From NCBI RefSeq assembly GCF_050699935.1, contig NZ_JBOHGB010000001.1:124001-188000 (forward strand): a DNA stretch of 64,000 nt, read 5' to 3'. The stretch is from Actinophytocola sp050699935 (lineage in GTDB: Bacteria > Actinomycetota > Actinomycetes > Mycobacteriales > Pseudonocardiaceae). The notes below the pieces were generated by a model. The model did not search any database. It was not told where the DNA came from and worked only from the letters and a program-made list of their open reading frames with translations. Positions within the stretch are counted from its first letter, which is position 1; every line of letters starts with the position of its first letter. This document shows, in pieces, positions 49,392-58,425 of the stretch. A program made the translations under genes and the position numbers.

Positions 49392-51332
49392 GTGCTAAGC
49401 GATCGTGGAGAGGAACTCTCCGCAAATTCATCGGTATATCTGGTGCAGCAAGGTGTCTGGGACATGCCCCTGGAGTCAATGCCGCTGGCATCCGGATATC
49501 TCAAGTCGACGGCAATGGCGGACAGCCGCATCGAGCGCGCGATGGACATCCAGATCCAGAATTTCCGGGGCGGCACGACCAATACCTTCATCGCGAACTC
49601 GATGTTCACCACCGGTGTGCCGGACATCATCGCCTTCTCCGTGCTGGGCTGGAACTACGAGAAGTTCGGCGCGCTCGCGGAGACCTTCAAGCAGCTGAAC
49701 CCGGACGGCTGGGTGGTGTTCGGCGGCAACCACGTGAGCAATCAGGCGGCCCGGGTGTTCCGGATGTACCCCGAGGTCGACGTCGTGATCAACGGCGAAG
49801 GGGAGCTGACCTTCCGGGAGTTCCTCCTGGCCTACCTGGACGGCACGAGCAAGCACGACCTCGGCGCCATCGCCGGCCTCTCGTACCAGAGCGCCGACGG
49901 TCAGGTGATCACCAACGAGGATCGCGCCCGGATCGAGGACCTGGACACGATCCCCTCTCCGGTCCTCACCGGCGCGCTCGACCTCGTCGACGCCGACGGG
50001 GAGTTCCGCTACGACGTGGCCCTGATGGAGACCAACCGGGGCTGCCCGTACAAGTGTTCGTTCTGCTACTGGGGCGGTGCGACCGGCCAGAAGGTCAGGG
50101 CCTTCTCCATCGAGCGGTTGCGTGAGGAGCTCGAGGTCTTCGGCAAGCACGAGGTCCACACGGTGGTCGCCTGCGACGCCAACTTCGGCCTGCTCCCCGG
50201 CGACTACGACTTCATCGAGGCGATGGTCGAGACCAGGGACCGGTTCGGCTTTCCCCGCGCGCTGGAGACCTCGTGGGCGAAGAACAAGTCGAAGAACTTC
50301 TACCGCATCGTCCGGCGGATGAAGGAAGCCGGCATGAAGAGCTCCTTCACGCTGGCCCTGCAGTCGCTCAGCGACAACGCCCTCGAAGGCATGCGACGGC
50401 GCAACATGAAGGTCAACGACTGGGAGGATCTGACGACCTGGCTCGCGGAGGAGGGGCTGGACTGTTACGCGGAGCTGATCTGGGGAGCCCCTGGCGAGAC
50501 CGTCGAGTCGTTCATGGCGGGCTACGACAGGCTGGCCGAGCGGATGTCGCGCATCGCCGTCTACCCGATGCTGTTGCTGCCGAACACCGACTACATGGAG
50601 AAGAAGGAGCTGTTCGGCATCAAGACGGTCCGCGGCGACACCGACGACTTCGAGTACATCCTCGAGCACAACACCATGTCCTTCGCGGAGAACCAGGAGT
50701 TTCAGCGGTTCCTCTTCTGGGCCCGGGTCGTCGCCGAGAACGCCATCCTGCGGCACAGCTGGGTCGCCCTCCGCGGGCTGGCGGGTCTCAGCCAGTCCCA
50801 GGTGCTGCTCAACCTGGAGGCATGGATAGCCGCCGCCCAGGATCCGGCGGCGGAGCAGCTGCGCCAGTGGCAGGCCGAGCTGGGCACCAACGGCCTTGGT
50901 GAGGCGATCAAGTTCCTGTTCACCGAGCCGGACGCCGAACGCCTGCTCAACCGGTGGTGGACCGAGTCGATCCACCCGTTGCTCCCGGCCGACCTGGCCC
51001 CGCTGCTCGCCGAGGTGTTCCGGTACGACCTGCTCACCCGGCCGGTCTACCGGCCGGAGGGCGACCTGCCGGAGGACGAGGTGATCACGGAGTTCAAGGA
51101 GTCCTATTACCTCCTGCGGGACGTGCCGCTCTCCTACGACGTCCCGAGGATCGTTTCCGGGCTGCGCGCGGGTCAGGACCCCGACCTGTCGGCGACCGAC
51201 TGCACGGTCGACCTGTACTACCGCAAGGGGGCCGAGTCGGCGGTGACCTCCACCAACCACGAGATCGTGGTGCACTACATGGGCACGCCGAGGGACGAGA
51301 TCGTGCACAACCCGTCCCGGGACGGCTGCTGA
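49392..51332 (+). CDS. cobalamin-binding radical SAM enzyme
   Basis: 646 residues. N-terminal B12-binding-like Rossmann domain (about 55-150: IIAFSVLGWNYEKF, WVVFGGNHVS, VDVVINGEGELTF), then the radical-SAM cluster motif at C218-x3-C222-x2-C225 (GCPYKCSFCYWGG), and a long C-terminal domain. It is of the family used for C-methylation of unactivated carbons, including the tryptophan 2-methylase TsrM. Possible jobs are methylation of the pseudo-tryptophan ring, the sugar or the core. The B12-axial DxHxxG motif was not seen, as in TsrM. The start is a GTG. Confidence 0.88.
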   Translation: MLSDRGEELSANSSVYLVQQGVWDMPLESMPLASGYLKSTAMADSRIERAMDIQIQNFRGGTTNTFIANSMFTTGVPDIIAFSVLGWNYEKFGALAETFKQLNPDGWVVFGGNHVSNQAARVFRMYPEVDVVINGEGELTFREFLLAYLDGTSKHDLGAIAGLSYQSADGQVITNEDRARIEDLDTIPSPVLTGALDLVDADGEFRYDVALMETNRGCPYKCSFCYWGGATGQKVRAFSIERLREELEVFGKHEVHTVVACDANFGLLPGDYDFIEAMVETRDRFGFPRALETSWAKNKSKNFYRIVRRMKEAGMKSSFTLALQSLSDNALEGMRRRNMKVNDWEDLTTWLAEEGLDCYAELIWGAPGETVESFMAGYDRLAERMSRIAVYPMLLLPNTDYMEKKELFGIKTVRGDTDDFEYILEHNTMSFAENQEFQRFLFWARVVAENAILRHSWVALRGLAGLSQSQVLLNLEAWIAAAQDPAAEQLRQWQAELGTNGLGEAIKFLFTEPDAERLLNRWWTESIHPLLPADLAPLLAEVFRYDLLTRPVYRPEGDLPEDEVITEFKESYYLLRDVPLSYDVPRIVSGLRAGQDPDLSATDCTVDLYYRKGAESAVTSTNHEIVVHYMGTPRDEIVHNPSRDGC

Positions 51333-51359
51333 CCGCGCGCGGATGGTCGCCGGCGATCA

Positions 51360-52484
51360 TCACCAACCCGACCTGATCGTGTCCACGATGTGTTCGCGGT
51401 CCTGTTCGGACAGCCACCAACCGACCGGGAGGTACACCACACGGTCGTACACGCTGTCCAGACCGGGAAGGGTCGTGCCTGACGCGGCGACACAACTGTG
51501 TGCGTCGTTGCGTCGGGAGATGATGCTCGTCGCGATGCCCGCGCCGGCGAGCGTGCGCATGAACGACTCCCGGTTGTCCACTTTGGCCGGGTACACCCAG
51601 AACGAGGGCTCTCGATCGTCGGCTCGCTCGGTCAGCTCCAGTCCGGCGAGCCCGGCGAGCTCCTTGTCGTAGTGGGCGGCGTTCTCGCGGTGCCGCGCCA
51701 GCAACTCCTCGACCGAGGAGAAGTTGGCGAGGCCGACCGCGGCCGCGATGTCGTTGAGGTAGAAGCGGTAGCCCCACTCGGCCACGTCGTAGTCGCCATA
51801 CGTGCGATCCGACCGGCGGTCGATGCCGTAGAAGCGGCGCGACCTCGCCCGCTCGTACAGGTCGTCGTCCGGCAGCACGAGCAGGCCGCCGCTGCCGCAG
51901 GTGAGCATCTTCAGCGCGCCGAAGCTGAACACACAGATGTTGCCGTGGTTGCCGAGCGGGGCGCCGCGATACGTCGCGCCCCAGGCCTGCGCGCAGTCCT
52001 CGATGATGACCGGCCGGGTGCCGAACCGGGCGTGTGCCTCCTCCACGACGGCCCGTATCCCGTTGAGGTCGGCCGGGTACCCGGTCCAGTGCACGACGAG
52101 AATCGCCCGGGTCGCCGGCGAGATCTTCCTGGCCAGGTCGTCGGGGTCCATGTTCAACGTCGCCGGGTCGACGTCCACCCAGCGGATCCGCTGCCCGTTG
52201 GCGAGCACCGGCCAGTTGGTGCCCTCGAAGGTCAGCGGGGTGCACAGCACCTCACCCGGCCCCTCGTTCTGTGCCATACGGCGGGTGACGAGGTCGATCG
52301 ACAGGTGCAGGGCGGACGAGCCGCTGTTGAGCGCGACCACCCGGGGATTGCCGAGCGCGCCGGCCAGTGCGCCTTCGAACTCGGCGACGACCGGGCCGTG
52401 TTCGAGCCGGCGGCCGACGATGACCGCGGCGACCCGGTCGACGGCCTCCCGCTCCGACATCGCGACGTTGAACAGCGGGATCAT
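51360..52484 (-). CDS. DegT/DnrJ/EryC1 aminotransferase
   Basis: 374 residues. Sugar-aminotransferase fold with PLP lysine in FSFGALKMLTCGSGG and the typical VVALNSGSSALHL and GYRFYLNDIAAAVGL segments. These transfer an amino group from glutamate to a keto-NDP-sugar. It starts with ATGA overlap after the sugar methyltransferase. With the UDP-glucuronate pathway genes it would place the amino group of an aminopentose. Confidence 0.92.
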   Translation of the reverse strand: MIPLFNVAMSEREAVDRVAAVIVGRRLEHGPVVAEFEGALAGALGNPRVVALNSGSSALHLSIDLVTRRMAQNEGPGEVLCTPLTFEGTNWPVLANGQRIRWVDVDPATLNMDPDDLARKISPATRAILVVHWTGYPADLNGIRAVVEEAHARFGTRPVIIEDCAQAWGATYRGAPLGNHGNICVFSFGALKMLTCGSGGLLVLPDDDLYERARSRRFYGIDRRSDRTYGDYDVAEWGYRFYLNDIAAAVGLANFSSVEELLARHRENAAHYDKELAGLAGLELTERADDREPSFWVYPAKVDNRESFMRTLAGAGIATSIISRRNDAHSCVAASGTTLPGLDSVYDRVVYLPVGWWLSEQDREHIVDTIRSGW

Positions 52485-53440
52485 GGGCGGATCTCGTTCT
52501 CCAGCCGCAACTGCTCACCGAAGGCGATCTGCTCGGTCGCCTCCTTGCCGAAGAGAGCCTGCCAGTAGTAGCTCCACGGCCGTGCCCACCCGTTGGCCAG
52601 GCAGGTCCACCGCGGACCCGGCCGGTACGCGTCGACGAATGCCGGCGCGCGCGACTCGACTGCCTGGCTGTCGTGGATGTCGATCACGTCCCGCAGCTTG
52701 CCGGTACTCAGTGCCAGCTCCACGATCTCGCGGCCTTCCGCATGACCGTCGAGGCTGCCGTCCAGGTATTTCCCGACCGGATCCCGGATGTAGAAGTAGC
52801 GGCTTCGTTCGTCGATCATCGTCAGGTAGTTGTCGACCGTCTCCGCGTTCATCTCGGCGAACGAGTTGATGTTGAGGCCGAGGTCGAAGTCGGTGGTGGC
52901 GTACCGCTCGTCCACGTCGTCGATCGGGGTGAACCGGATCTTGGCGAACCGCTCCTCGTCGAGCACGGTGCGCAGGTACCCCGAGGACAGTTTCAGGGAG
53001 TTCGGCAGGTCGATGATGTGGTACTCGACCAGGTCGTGGTTGGCGAGCATGGTGTGGCAGGTGCGCCCGTAGCCGGCGCCGATCTCCAGCACCCGCGTGC
53101 CGTCCAGCTCGATCTGGCCGGCGACGAACTCGAGTTCGAGCACGGCGAGCAGGTAGTCCATGCACACCGGCTCGCCGTCGTAGGTAATCGTGATCGGCTG
53201 GCCGACTTCGCGGTTGTCGATGCGCCGCAGGCGTTTCCAGCTCTCGTCGCTCAGACTGGCGGCGAGGTTGTACACCAACGCCTTCAGGTATCGGACGCCG
53301 TTCGCCTCCGGGTCCCAGATGCCAATCTTGAAGTTGATCGGTTTGGCCTTGAACGATGAGATTTCCGCCGCGGCCTCGTCGGTTACGTGGACCTTGTCGT
53401 GGCGCGCCCGCAGTCGGCTGGGGCCGTACTTGTCGTGCAT
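52481..53440 (-). CDS. putative sugar O-methyltransferase
   Basis: 319 residues from ATG 53440; an upstream GTG at 53500 has no ribosome site. The SAM motif is VLEIGAGYGRTCHTML in the middle, with the long N-terminus and the DLPNSLKLSSGYL/YFYIRDPVGKY segments of the putative sugar O-methyltransferase family. It overlaps the DegT gene by ATGA. A methyl ether on the aminosugar is a likely product. Confidence 0.85.
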   Translation of the reverse strand: MHDKYGPSRLRARHDKVHVTDEAAAEISSFKAKPINFKIGIWDPEANGVRYLKALVYNLAASLSDESWKRLRRIDNREVGQPITITYDGEPVCMDYLLAVLELEFVAGQIELDGTRVLEIGAGYGRTCHTMLANHDLVEYHIIDLPNSLKLSSGYLRTVLDEERFAKIRFTPIDDVDERYATTDFDLGLNINSFAEMNAETVDNYLTMIDERSRYFYIRDPVGKYLDGSLDGHAEGREIVELALSTGKLRDVIDIHDSQAVESRAPAFVDAYRPGPRWTCLANGWARPWSYYWQALFGKEATEQIAFGEQLRLENEIRP

Positions 53441-53515
53441 TCGGCGATCCCGTCCGTCGAATTCAGGAGGCGAGGCATCCCGCCCGATCTGGAGAGACAC
53501 ATATTGCCCGCGGGC

Positions 53516-55081
53516 TCAGACCAACACCTCGGTCTCCTCCTTCGCCGAGACGTCACCGCCACCGTGTGCGTTCCGCGCGTGCCGCAGCGCCACCGCGGCG
53601 AGTACGGCCAGGCCGGCGAAGGTGACGGCACTGACGATGCCCACCGCGTGCACGCCGGAGGTGAACGCGTCGCGGGCCGCGGCCAGCAGTTCGCCACCCT
53701 GCCCGGCGGGCAGCTGCGCCGACGCGGTGGCCGCGCGGTCGATGCTCTCGCGGGTCGCGTCCGCCAGGTCGGGCGGAACCGAGCCGAGGGCGCCCTCCAC
53801 GTCGCCCCGGTACACGGCGGTGGCGAGGGTGCCGAACACGGCGACGCCGAGGCCGAGGCCGAGCTCGGTGCCCGTCTGCATGATCGACGCCGCGGCGCCG
53901 GCCTTCTCCGGCGGGGCGGACCCCATGGCCAGGTGGTTGCCGAGCGCGGCCATCGGGCCGGTGCCGACCATGGCGACGCAGAACGCGACGAAGATCATGG
54001 CAGGCCCCGAGGTCGCGGAGGACAGGGTGAACATCAGGTAGCCGAGACCCGCGACGAACAGCCCGCCGGCGATGAGGTACGCCGGGCGGACGTGGTTGGC
54101 CATGGTCGGACTGACCAGGTTGCCGATGACCATCAGCAGTGCGGGCGGCACCAGCAGCAGGCCGGCCGCCAACGGTGACAGACCCGCGACGTTCTGCAGG
54201 AAGAGGGTGACGACCAGGTAGGTCCCGGTGCCCACCACGCCGGCCACGAACATCACGATCAGCGCGGAGCGATACGTGCGGTTGCCGAACAGGCGCAGGT
54301 CGAGCAGGGGTTGTGCGAGGGTCCGCTGCCGCTGGATGAACACCAGGCCCACCGCGATGCCGAACACCGTCGCCACGGCCGGGAACGACTCCCAACCGTT
54401 GCGAGCCAGTTCCTTGAGCCCGTAGATGAACGACAGGATCGCGGCGAGGGAAAGCGCGACGCTGACCGGGTCCAGCCGGCCGGCGTCGCTCGAGCGTTGC
54501 TCGGGCAGCAACGACGGGCCGAACAGCAGCAGCAGCGCTATCCCCGGCACGGCCACCAGGAACACCGAGCCCCACCAGAAGTGCGCCAACAACACGCCAC
54601 CGACGACCGGGCCGACCGTCAGCCCGCCCATGAAGCAGCTCAGGTAGATCGCGATGGCGCGGCTGCGCCGTCGCTGGTCGGTGAACAAGCCGGTGACCAG
54701 GGCCAGCGTCGACGGCATCACCGAGGCGCCGGCGACCCCGAGCAGCGCGCGGCTGGCGATGAGCATCTCCGGGCTGGTGGAGAAGGCCGCGGCCACCGAT
54801 GCGATGCCGAATACCGCGCCACCGATGAGCAGCAGCCTTTTCCGGCCGATCCGGTCCCCGAGGGTTCCCATGGTGACCAGGAATCCCGCTATCAGGAACC
54901 CGTAAATGTCGACGATCCACAGCTGTTCGATCCCGCTGGGCGCGATGTCGGCGCTCAGATGCGGAACAGCCAGGTACAACACGGAGAAATCCATCGCGAC
55001 GAGCAGCGTGGACATCCCGAGCACCGCCAGCGCGGCCCATTCCCGCCGTCCGGTCCGTGCCGGTGTGGTCCCAATGGTCAC
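53516..55081 (-). CDS. MFS efflux pump 2 (DHA2, 14 TMS)
   Basis: 521 residues, GTG start. Fourteen membrane segments, motif A GTLGDRIGRKRLLL and motif C CFMGGLTVGPVVGG. Paralogue of the pump at 42985. It lies just upstream of the sugar methyltransferase and aminotransferase genes on the same strand. Expected to export the mature product or an intermediate. Confidence 0.92.
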   Translation of the reverse strand: MTIGTTPARTGRREWAALAVLGMSTLLVAMDFSVLYLAVPHLSADIAPSGIEQLWIVDIYGFLIAGFLVTMGTLGDRIGRKRLLLIGGAVFGIASVAAAFSTSPEMLIASRALLGVAGASVMPSTLALVTGLFTDQRRRSRAIAIYLSCFMGGLTVGPVVGGVLLAHFWWGSVFLVAVPGIALLLLFGPSLLPEQRSSDAGRLDPVSVALSLAAILSFIYGLKELARNGWESFPAVATVFGIAVGLVFIQRQRTLAQPLLDLRLFGNRTYRSALIVMFVAGVVGTGTYLVVTLFLQNVAGLSPLAAGLLLVPPALLMVIGNLVSPTMANHVRPAYLIAGGLFVAGLGYLMFTLSSATSGPAMIFVAFCVAMVGTGPMAALGNHLAMGSAPPEKAGAAASIMQTGTELGLGLGVAVFGTLATAVYRGDVEGALGSVPPDLADATRESIDRAATASAQLPAGQGGELLAAARDAFTSGVHAVGIVSAVTFAGLAVLAAVALRHARNAHGGGDVSAKEETEVLV

Positions 55082-55156
55082 GATCTGGTCCTGTCGTCGC
55101 CCGCGCCTACCCGTGGCGGCGCGGTCATGGGGCTTCCGTCGTGACGTGTCGGTCGC

Positions 55157-55732
55157 TCACTCGCTCAACGTGGCCTCGATCTCCAGGTGAATGTCGACCC
55201 GGTCTCCCATGACTACCTTGCTTCCCTCGGTCGCCACCCCGAAGCTGACCCCGAACTCGCTGCGCGTGATCGACGTGTGCCCCTCGAAGCCGACCCGCTG
55301 CTCTCCTTGCAGACCCGTCGGATCCACGCCGAGGAACTCTAACTGGATCTCCACCGCCTTGGTCACGTCCCGGATCGTCAGATCGCCGGTGAGCACCCAG
55401 GATCCGCCCGACGCGCGCACGTCCGTACTGGCGAACGTCATCTTCGGGGTCTGCTCGACGTCGAAGAAGTCCTTGGTGCGCAGGTGGTTGTCGCGCATGT
55501 CGTTACCGGTGTTCACCGACGCCAGCTCGATGGTCGCCGTCACCGAGGAGTTCGCCGGCGTGTCGGCGACCACGATCTCACCGGAGAACTCGGTGAACCT
55601 GCCTCGTACGCGGCTCATCAGGTGCCGCACGGAGAAACCGACCGTGGAGTGAGCGGGGTCGATCACCCACGTACCGGCCACCACTCCCGGCAACCCACTC
55701 TGACCGGTGGAGTCGACCACAGCCTCGCTCAC
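55157..55732 (-). CDS. YceI-like protein (polyisoprenoid-binding fold)
   Basis: 191 residues, GTG behind a strong AGGAGGA. TWVIDPAHSTVGFSVRHLMSR and MRDNHLRTKDFFDV are textbook YceI. The lipocalin-like barrel binds long hydrophobic polyenes. There is no signal peptide, so it is cytoplasmic. In an enediyne cluster it might carry a polyene intermediate; that is a guess. A TTA codon (complement of 55341-55343) suggests bldA control. Confidence 0.9.
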   Translation of the reverse strand: MSEAVVDSTGQSGLPGVVAGTWVIDPAHSTVGFSVRHLMSRVRGRFTEFSGEIVVADTPANSSVTATIELASVNTGNDMRDNHLRTKDFFDVEQTPKMTFASTDVRASGGSWVLTGDLTIRDVTKAVEIQLEFLGVDPTGLQGEQRVGFEGHTSITRSEFGVSFGVATEGSKVVMGDRVDIHLEIEATLSE

Positions 55733-56138
55733 GATGTCCTCCTAGGTACGAACGCTTGTTGTCATGCGCACAGATCAACCGGCCGGCCTGTCCGCTGGCC
55801 ACGCCCGCCATCCCGTTCGACCGCCGGCGGATGGCGAACGGTCGCCGCACCCTCACATCGTCGACAGGGGTAGGCGACGCGGCATCCTCCAAAGTGCTCT
55901 CTTCGCACAGTCGTCGTCTGGTGAGTCATCGCATGTAGCCCAGGTGCCGCGCGGGATCTCGATCAGGGCTGCACGCGCGGGTGCGTCACCCAGCGCGGAT
56001 GGACGCGGATCGGTGTCATGTCCGCATTATCGCCAGCGATGGCAGGAAGTCCTGGTGGCGACGCACGGCACGCGAGAAGGTGCGTCTCGAACCGGTCGTG
56101 TTCGACCATGGCGGGACAGCGCAGATAGGAGGCCGCAC
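55733..56138. promoter_or_regulatory. divergent promoter region, YceI / HxlR copy 2
   Basis: 406 bases with no reading frame of coding character. Must carry promoters for both genes and possibly the HxlR operator. No inverted repeat stands out by eye. Confidence 0.4.
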
Positions 56139-56939
56139 ATGGCTGGCAACGGCTGGAAAGTTGTCATGAACCAGGACGGTGTCACCATCTCGAGTGACCT
56201 CTTCCAACTCACCACCAACTCCTCGGAGTCGACCCAACTGGGCTCCGTGGTAACCGAGCTTCAGGGCGTCACGCGCGACGCCTACGGTCAGTACTGCGGC
56301 CTCGCCAGGGCCGCCGAGATGATCGGGGAACGTTGGGGTTTGCTGATCCTGCGGGACCTGCTGGTGAGCCCGAAGTCCGTGACCGAGCTGCGCATGGGCC
56401 TGCCGCGGATCTCGGCCGACCTGCTCGCCATGCGGCTGCGGGAGATGGAGTTCAGCGGCGTGGTCCGTCGGCAGGACCCCACGCGGGACCTGGACCAGGC
56501 CGTCTACGAGCTCACCGAGTACGGCCGGTCGGTCGAGGACGTCCTGCTGGCGCTGAGCAGGTGGGGTGCGATGACGCTGGCCACCCCGCGCCCGGAGGAC
56601 ATCGTCACCGAGGACTCCCTGGTGGTGGCGCTGCGCTCGACCTTCCGCCCGGAGGCGGCGCGCGAGCTCACGGTGGGCTTCGAGCTGCGTGTCGACGGGA
56701 ACGTGGTGCACGCCGTGGTGGACCACGGCAACCTGACGGTCAACGCGGGTCCGCTGCCCGGCGCCGACGTCATCGTCGAGTTGGGGACGGTACTCAAGGG
56801 CATGCTCAGCGGCGCGGTGGACATCGCCGACGCGATCGCGACCGGGCAGGTGACGGTGACCGGTGACGCCGCCCTTCTGGACACCTTCGTCGAGCTGTTC
56901 CAACTGCCCTCGGCGCCGGCACCGGTGATACCGAGCTGA
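56139..56939 (+). CDS. HxlR-family transcriptional regulator, copy 2 (HxlR + SCP2-like domain)
   Basis: 266 residues, the same length as copy 1 at 3917-4717. ATG 56139 follows AGGAGG directly. Closely matching blocks are YGQYCGLARAAEMIGERWG, RDLLVSPKS, YELTEYGRS and PRPEDIVTEDSLVVALRSTF. Likely a ligand-sensing regulator acting on the nearby divergent YceI/pump genes. The two copies may share an operator or respond to different intermediates. Confidence 0.87.
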   Translation: MAGNGWKVVMNQDGVTISSDLFQLTTNSSESTQLGSVVTELQGVTRDAYGQYCGLARAAEMIGERWGLLILRDLLVSPKSVTELRMGLPRISADLLAMRLREMEFSGVVRRQDPTRDLDQAVYELTEYGRSVEDVLLALSRWGAMTLATPRPEDIVTEDSLVVALRSTFRPEAARELTVGFELRVDGNVVHAVVDHGNLTVNAGPLPGADVIVELGTVLKGMLSGAVDIADAIATGQVTVTGDAALLDTFVELFQLPSAPAPVIPS

Positions 56940-56954
56940 ACTACTGACGGAACC

Positions 56955-56990
56955 GACAGGAGCCCGCGCCCCACGGCGCGGGCTCCTGTC
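56955..56990. terminator. 16-bp bidirectional terminator
   Basis: Perfect 16-bp stem (GACAGGAGCCCGCGCC, 56955-56970 with 56975-56990) with a 4-base loop CCAC, between convergent HxlR copy 2 and antiporter genes. Confidence 0.85.
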
Positions 56991-57009
56991 GTGCGCGCCT
57001 TCCGGTTCG

Positions 57010-58374
57010 TCACGCGGCGCGCAACGGACGAACCGGCCCGTCGTCGTCGTGACCGGTCAGCCAGCGGCCCCGCGCCATCTCCTCGTCGGTCACCTCGATG
57101 TGCCGGCCCGCCAGGCGCAACATCGGCGGGGCGACCAGCGAGGTGATGATCGCGACCAGGACGACGACCGTGTACATCGCCGTGGACAACACCCCCAGCT
57201 GCAACCCGATGATCGCGATGATCACCTCGATGGCCCCGCGTGCGTTCAGGCCCGCACCCAGCGCCATCGCCTCCCAACGCCCCAGGCGCGCGGTGCGTGC
57301 CCCGAGGTAGGCACCGGCGAACTTGGTGACGATCGCGACCACCAGCACGAGCCCGGTCGAACCGATGATCTCCGGCCGGGCCAGCGCGGTGAGGTCCATG
57401 CGCAGCCCGGCGGTGGCGAAGAACAGCGGCGCGAGCACCGCCATGACGAAGGTCCGCAACGGCGCCAGCAACTCCCGGTTGAGCCACTTCGACGAACCGA
57501 TCACCACACCCCCGAGCAGCGCGCCGAGCACGGCCTCCAGGCCAAGTGCGTGGGTGCCCGCCGCGAACGCGAACAGCAGCAGCACGACGGTGGTCGTCAC
57601 CACGCCCGGGTCCCGCGACCGGACGGCGAAGCGCAACACCCGTCCCACCACGGGCCGCGCGATGGTCAGGCAGACCACCAGCGCCCCCACCAGGAAGGCG
57701 ACGGGCAGCAGCACGTTCGTCGCGCGCACGCCAACGGTCGCCATGGCGGACACCACCGACAACAGCAGCCAGCCCACCAGGTCGGAGACCGTGGCGCTGC
57801 CGATGATCAACTGGCCGATGTCGCGGTGGAGCAAACGCAGGTCCAGCAACGTCTTGGCGATGACCGGAACCGCGCTCACGCACAGCGCCACGCCGACGAA
57901 CGAGGCGAACGTGATGCGGTCGGCGCCCTCGGCCACGAGGTCCACCGGCAACACGAAACCCAGCGCGACGCCACCGACGAGCGGTATGACCAGAGCGGTC
58001 GTGCTCACCCAGACCGTCATGCCCGCCCGGCGGCGGAGCAGCCCGACGTCGATGCCGATGCCGGTCATCCCGACCAGCAGCAGCACCCCGAGCTGTCCCA
58101 CCGCGTCCACCAGGTGCAGCTGCGCCGCCTGGTCGAGCCGCAGCCATGTCGACACGCCCGGGGCGAGGTGCCCGACAACCGACGGTCCAATCAGGACTCC
58201 CGCGCACAGCTCCCCGATGACCGCGGGCAGGCCCACGCGCCGTGCCAGCTGGCCGAGCACCAGGGCGGTCCCGAGCAACAGGCCGATCAGGAGCAGGAAG
58301 ACCAGAATCTGATGTCCGCTCATCGGGGCGACCGGCCCCGCCGACAGGTTCAATCCGTTCCTTCCGTCGCACAT
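57010..58374 (-). CDS. cation:proton antiporter (CPA2/KefB type)
   Basis: 454 residues, about twelve membrane helices. The opening RRVGLPAVIGELCAGVLIGPS and the VGVALCVSAVPVIAKTLLDL segment match CPA2 Na+/H+ or K+/H+ antiporters. ATG 58374 gives the full ORF but has a weak ribosome site; ATG 58323 is a possible alternative. Antiporters of this class sit in several enediyne clusters and may support export or pH/cation homeostasis. Last gene of the three-gene operon 61247-57010. Confidence 0.88.
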   Translation of the reverse strand: MCDGRNGLNLSAGPVAPMSGHQILVFLLLIGLLLGTALVLGQLARRVGLPAVIGELCAGVLIGPSVVGHLAPGVSTWLRLDQAAQLHLVDAVGQLGVLLLVGMTGIGIDVGLLRRRAGMTVWVSTTALVIPLVGGVALGFVLPVDLVAEGADRITFASFVGVALCVSAVPVIAKTLLDLRLLHRDIGQLIIGSATVSDLVGWLLLSVVSAMATVGVRATNVLLPVAFLVGALVVCLTIARPVVGRVLRFAVRSRDPGVVTTTVVLLLFAFAAGTHALGLEAVLGALLGGVVIGSSKWLNRELLAPLRTFVMAVLAPLFFATAGLRMDLTALARPEIIGSTGLVLVVAIVTKFAGAYLGARTARLGRWEAMALGAGLNARGAIEVIIAIIGLQLGVLSTAMYTVVVLVAIITSLVAPPMLRLAGRHIEVTDEEMARGRWLTGHDDDGPVRPLRAA

Positions 58375-58425
58375 CCCGGCCGGCAGCTGACCTCTCCGGG
58401 CTGCCCACCGGTCGTCCGGCCGCGG

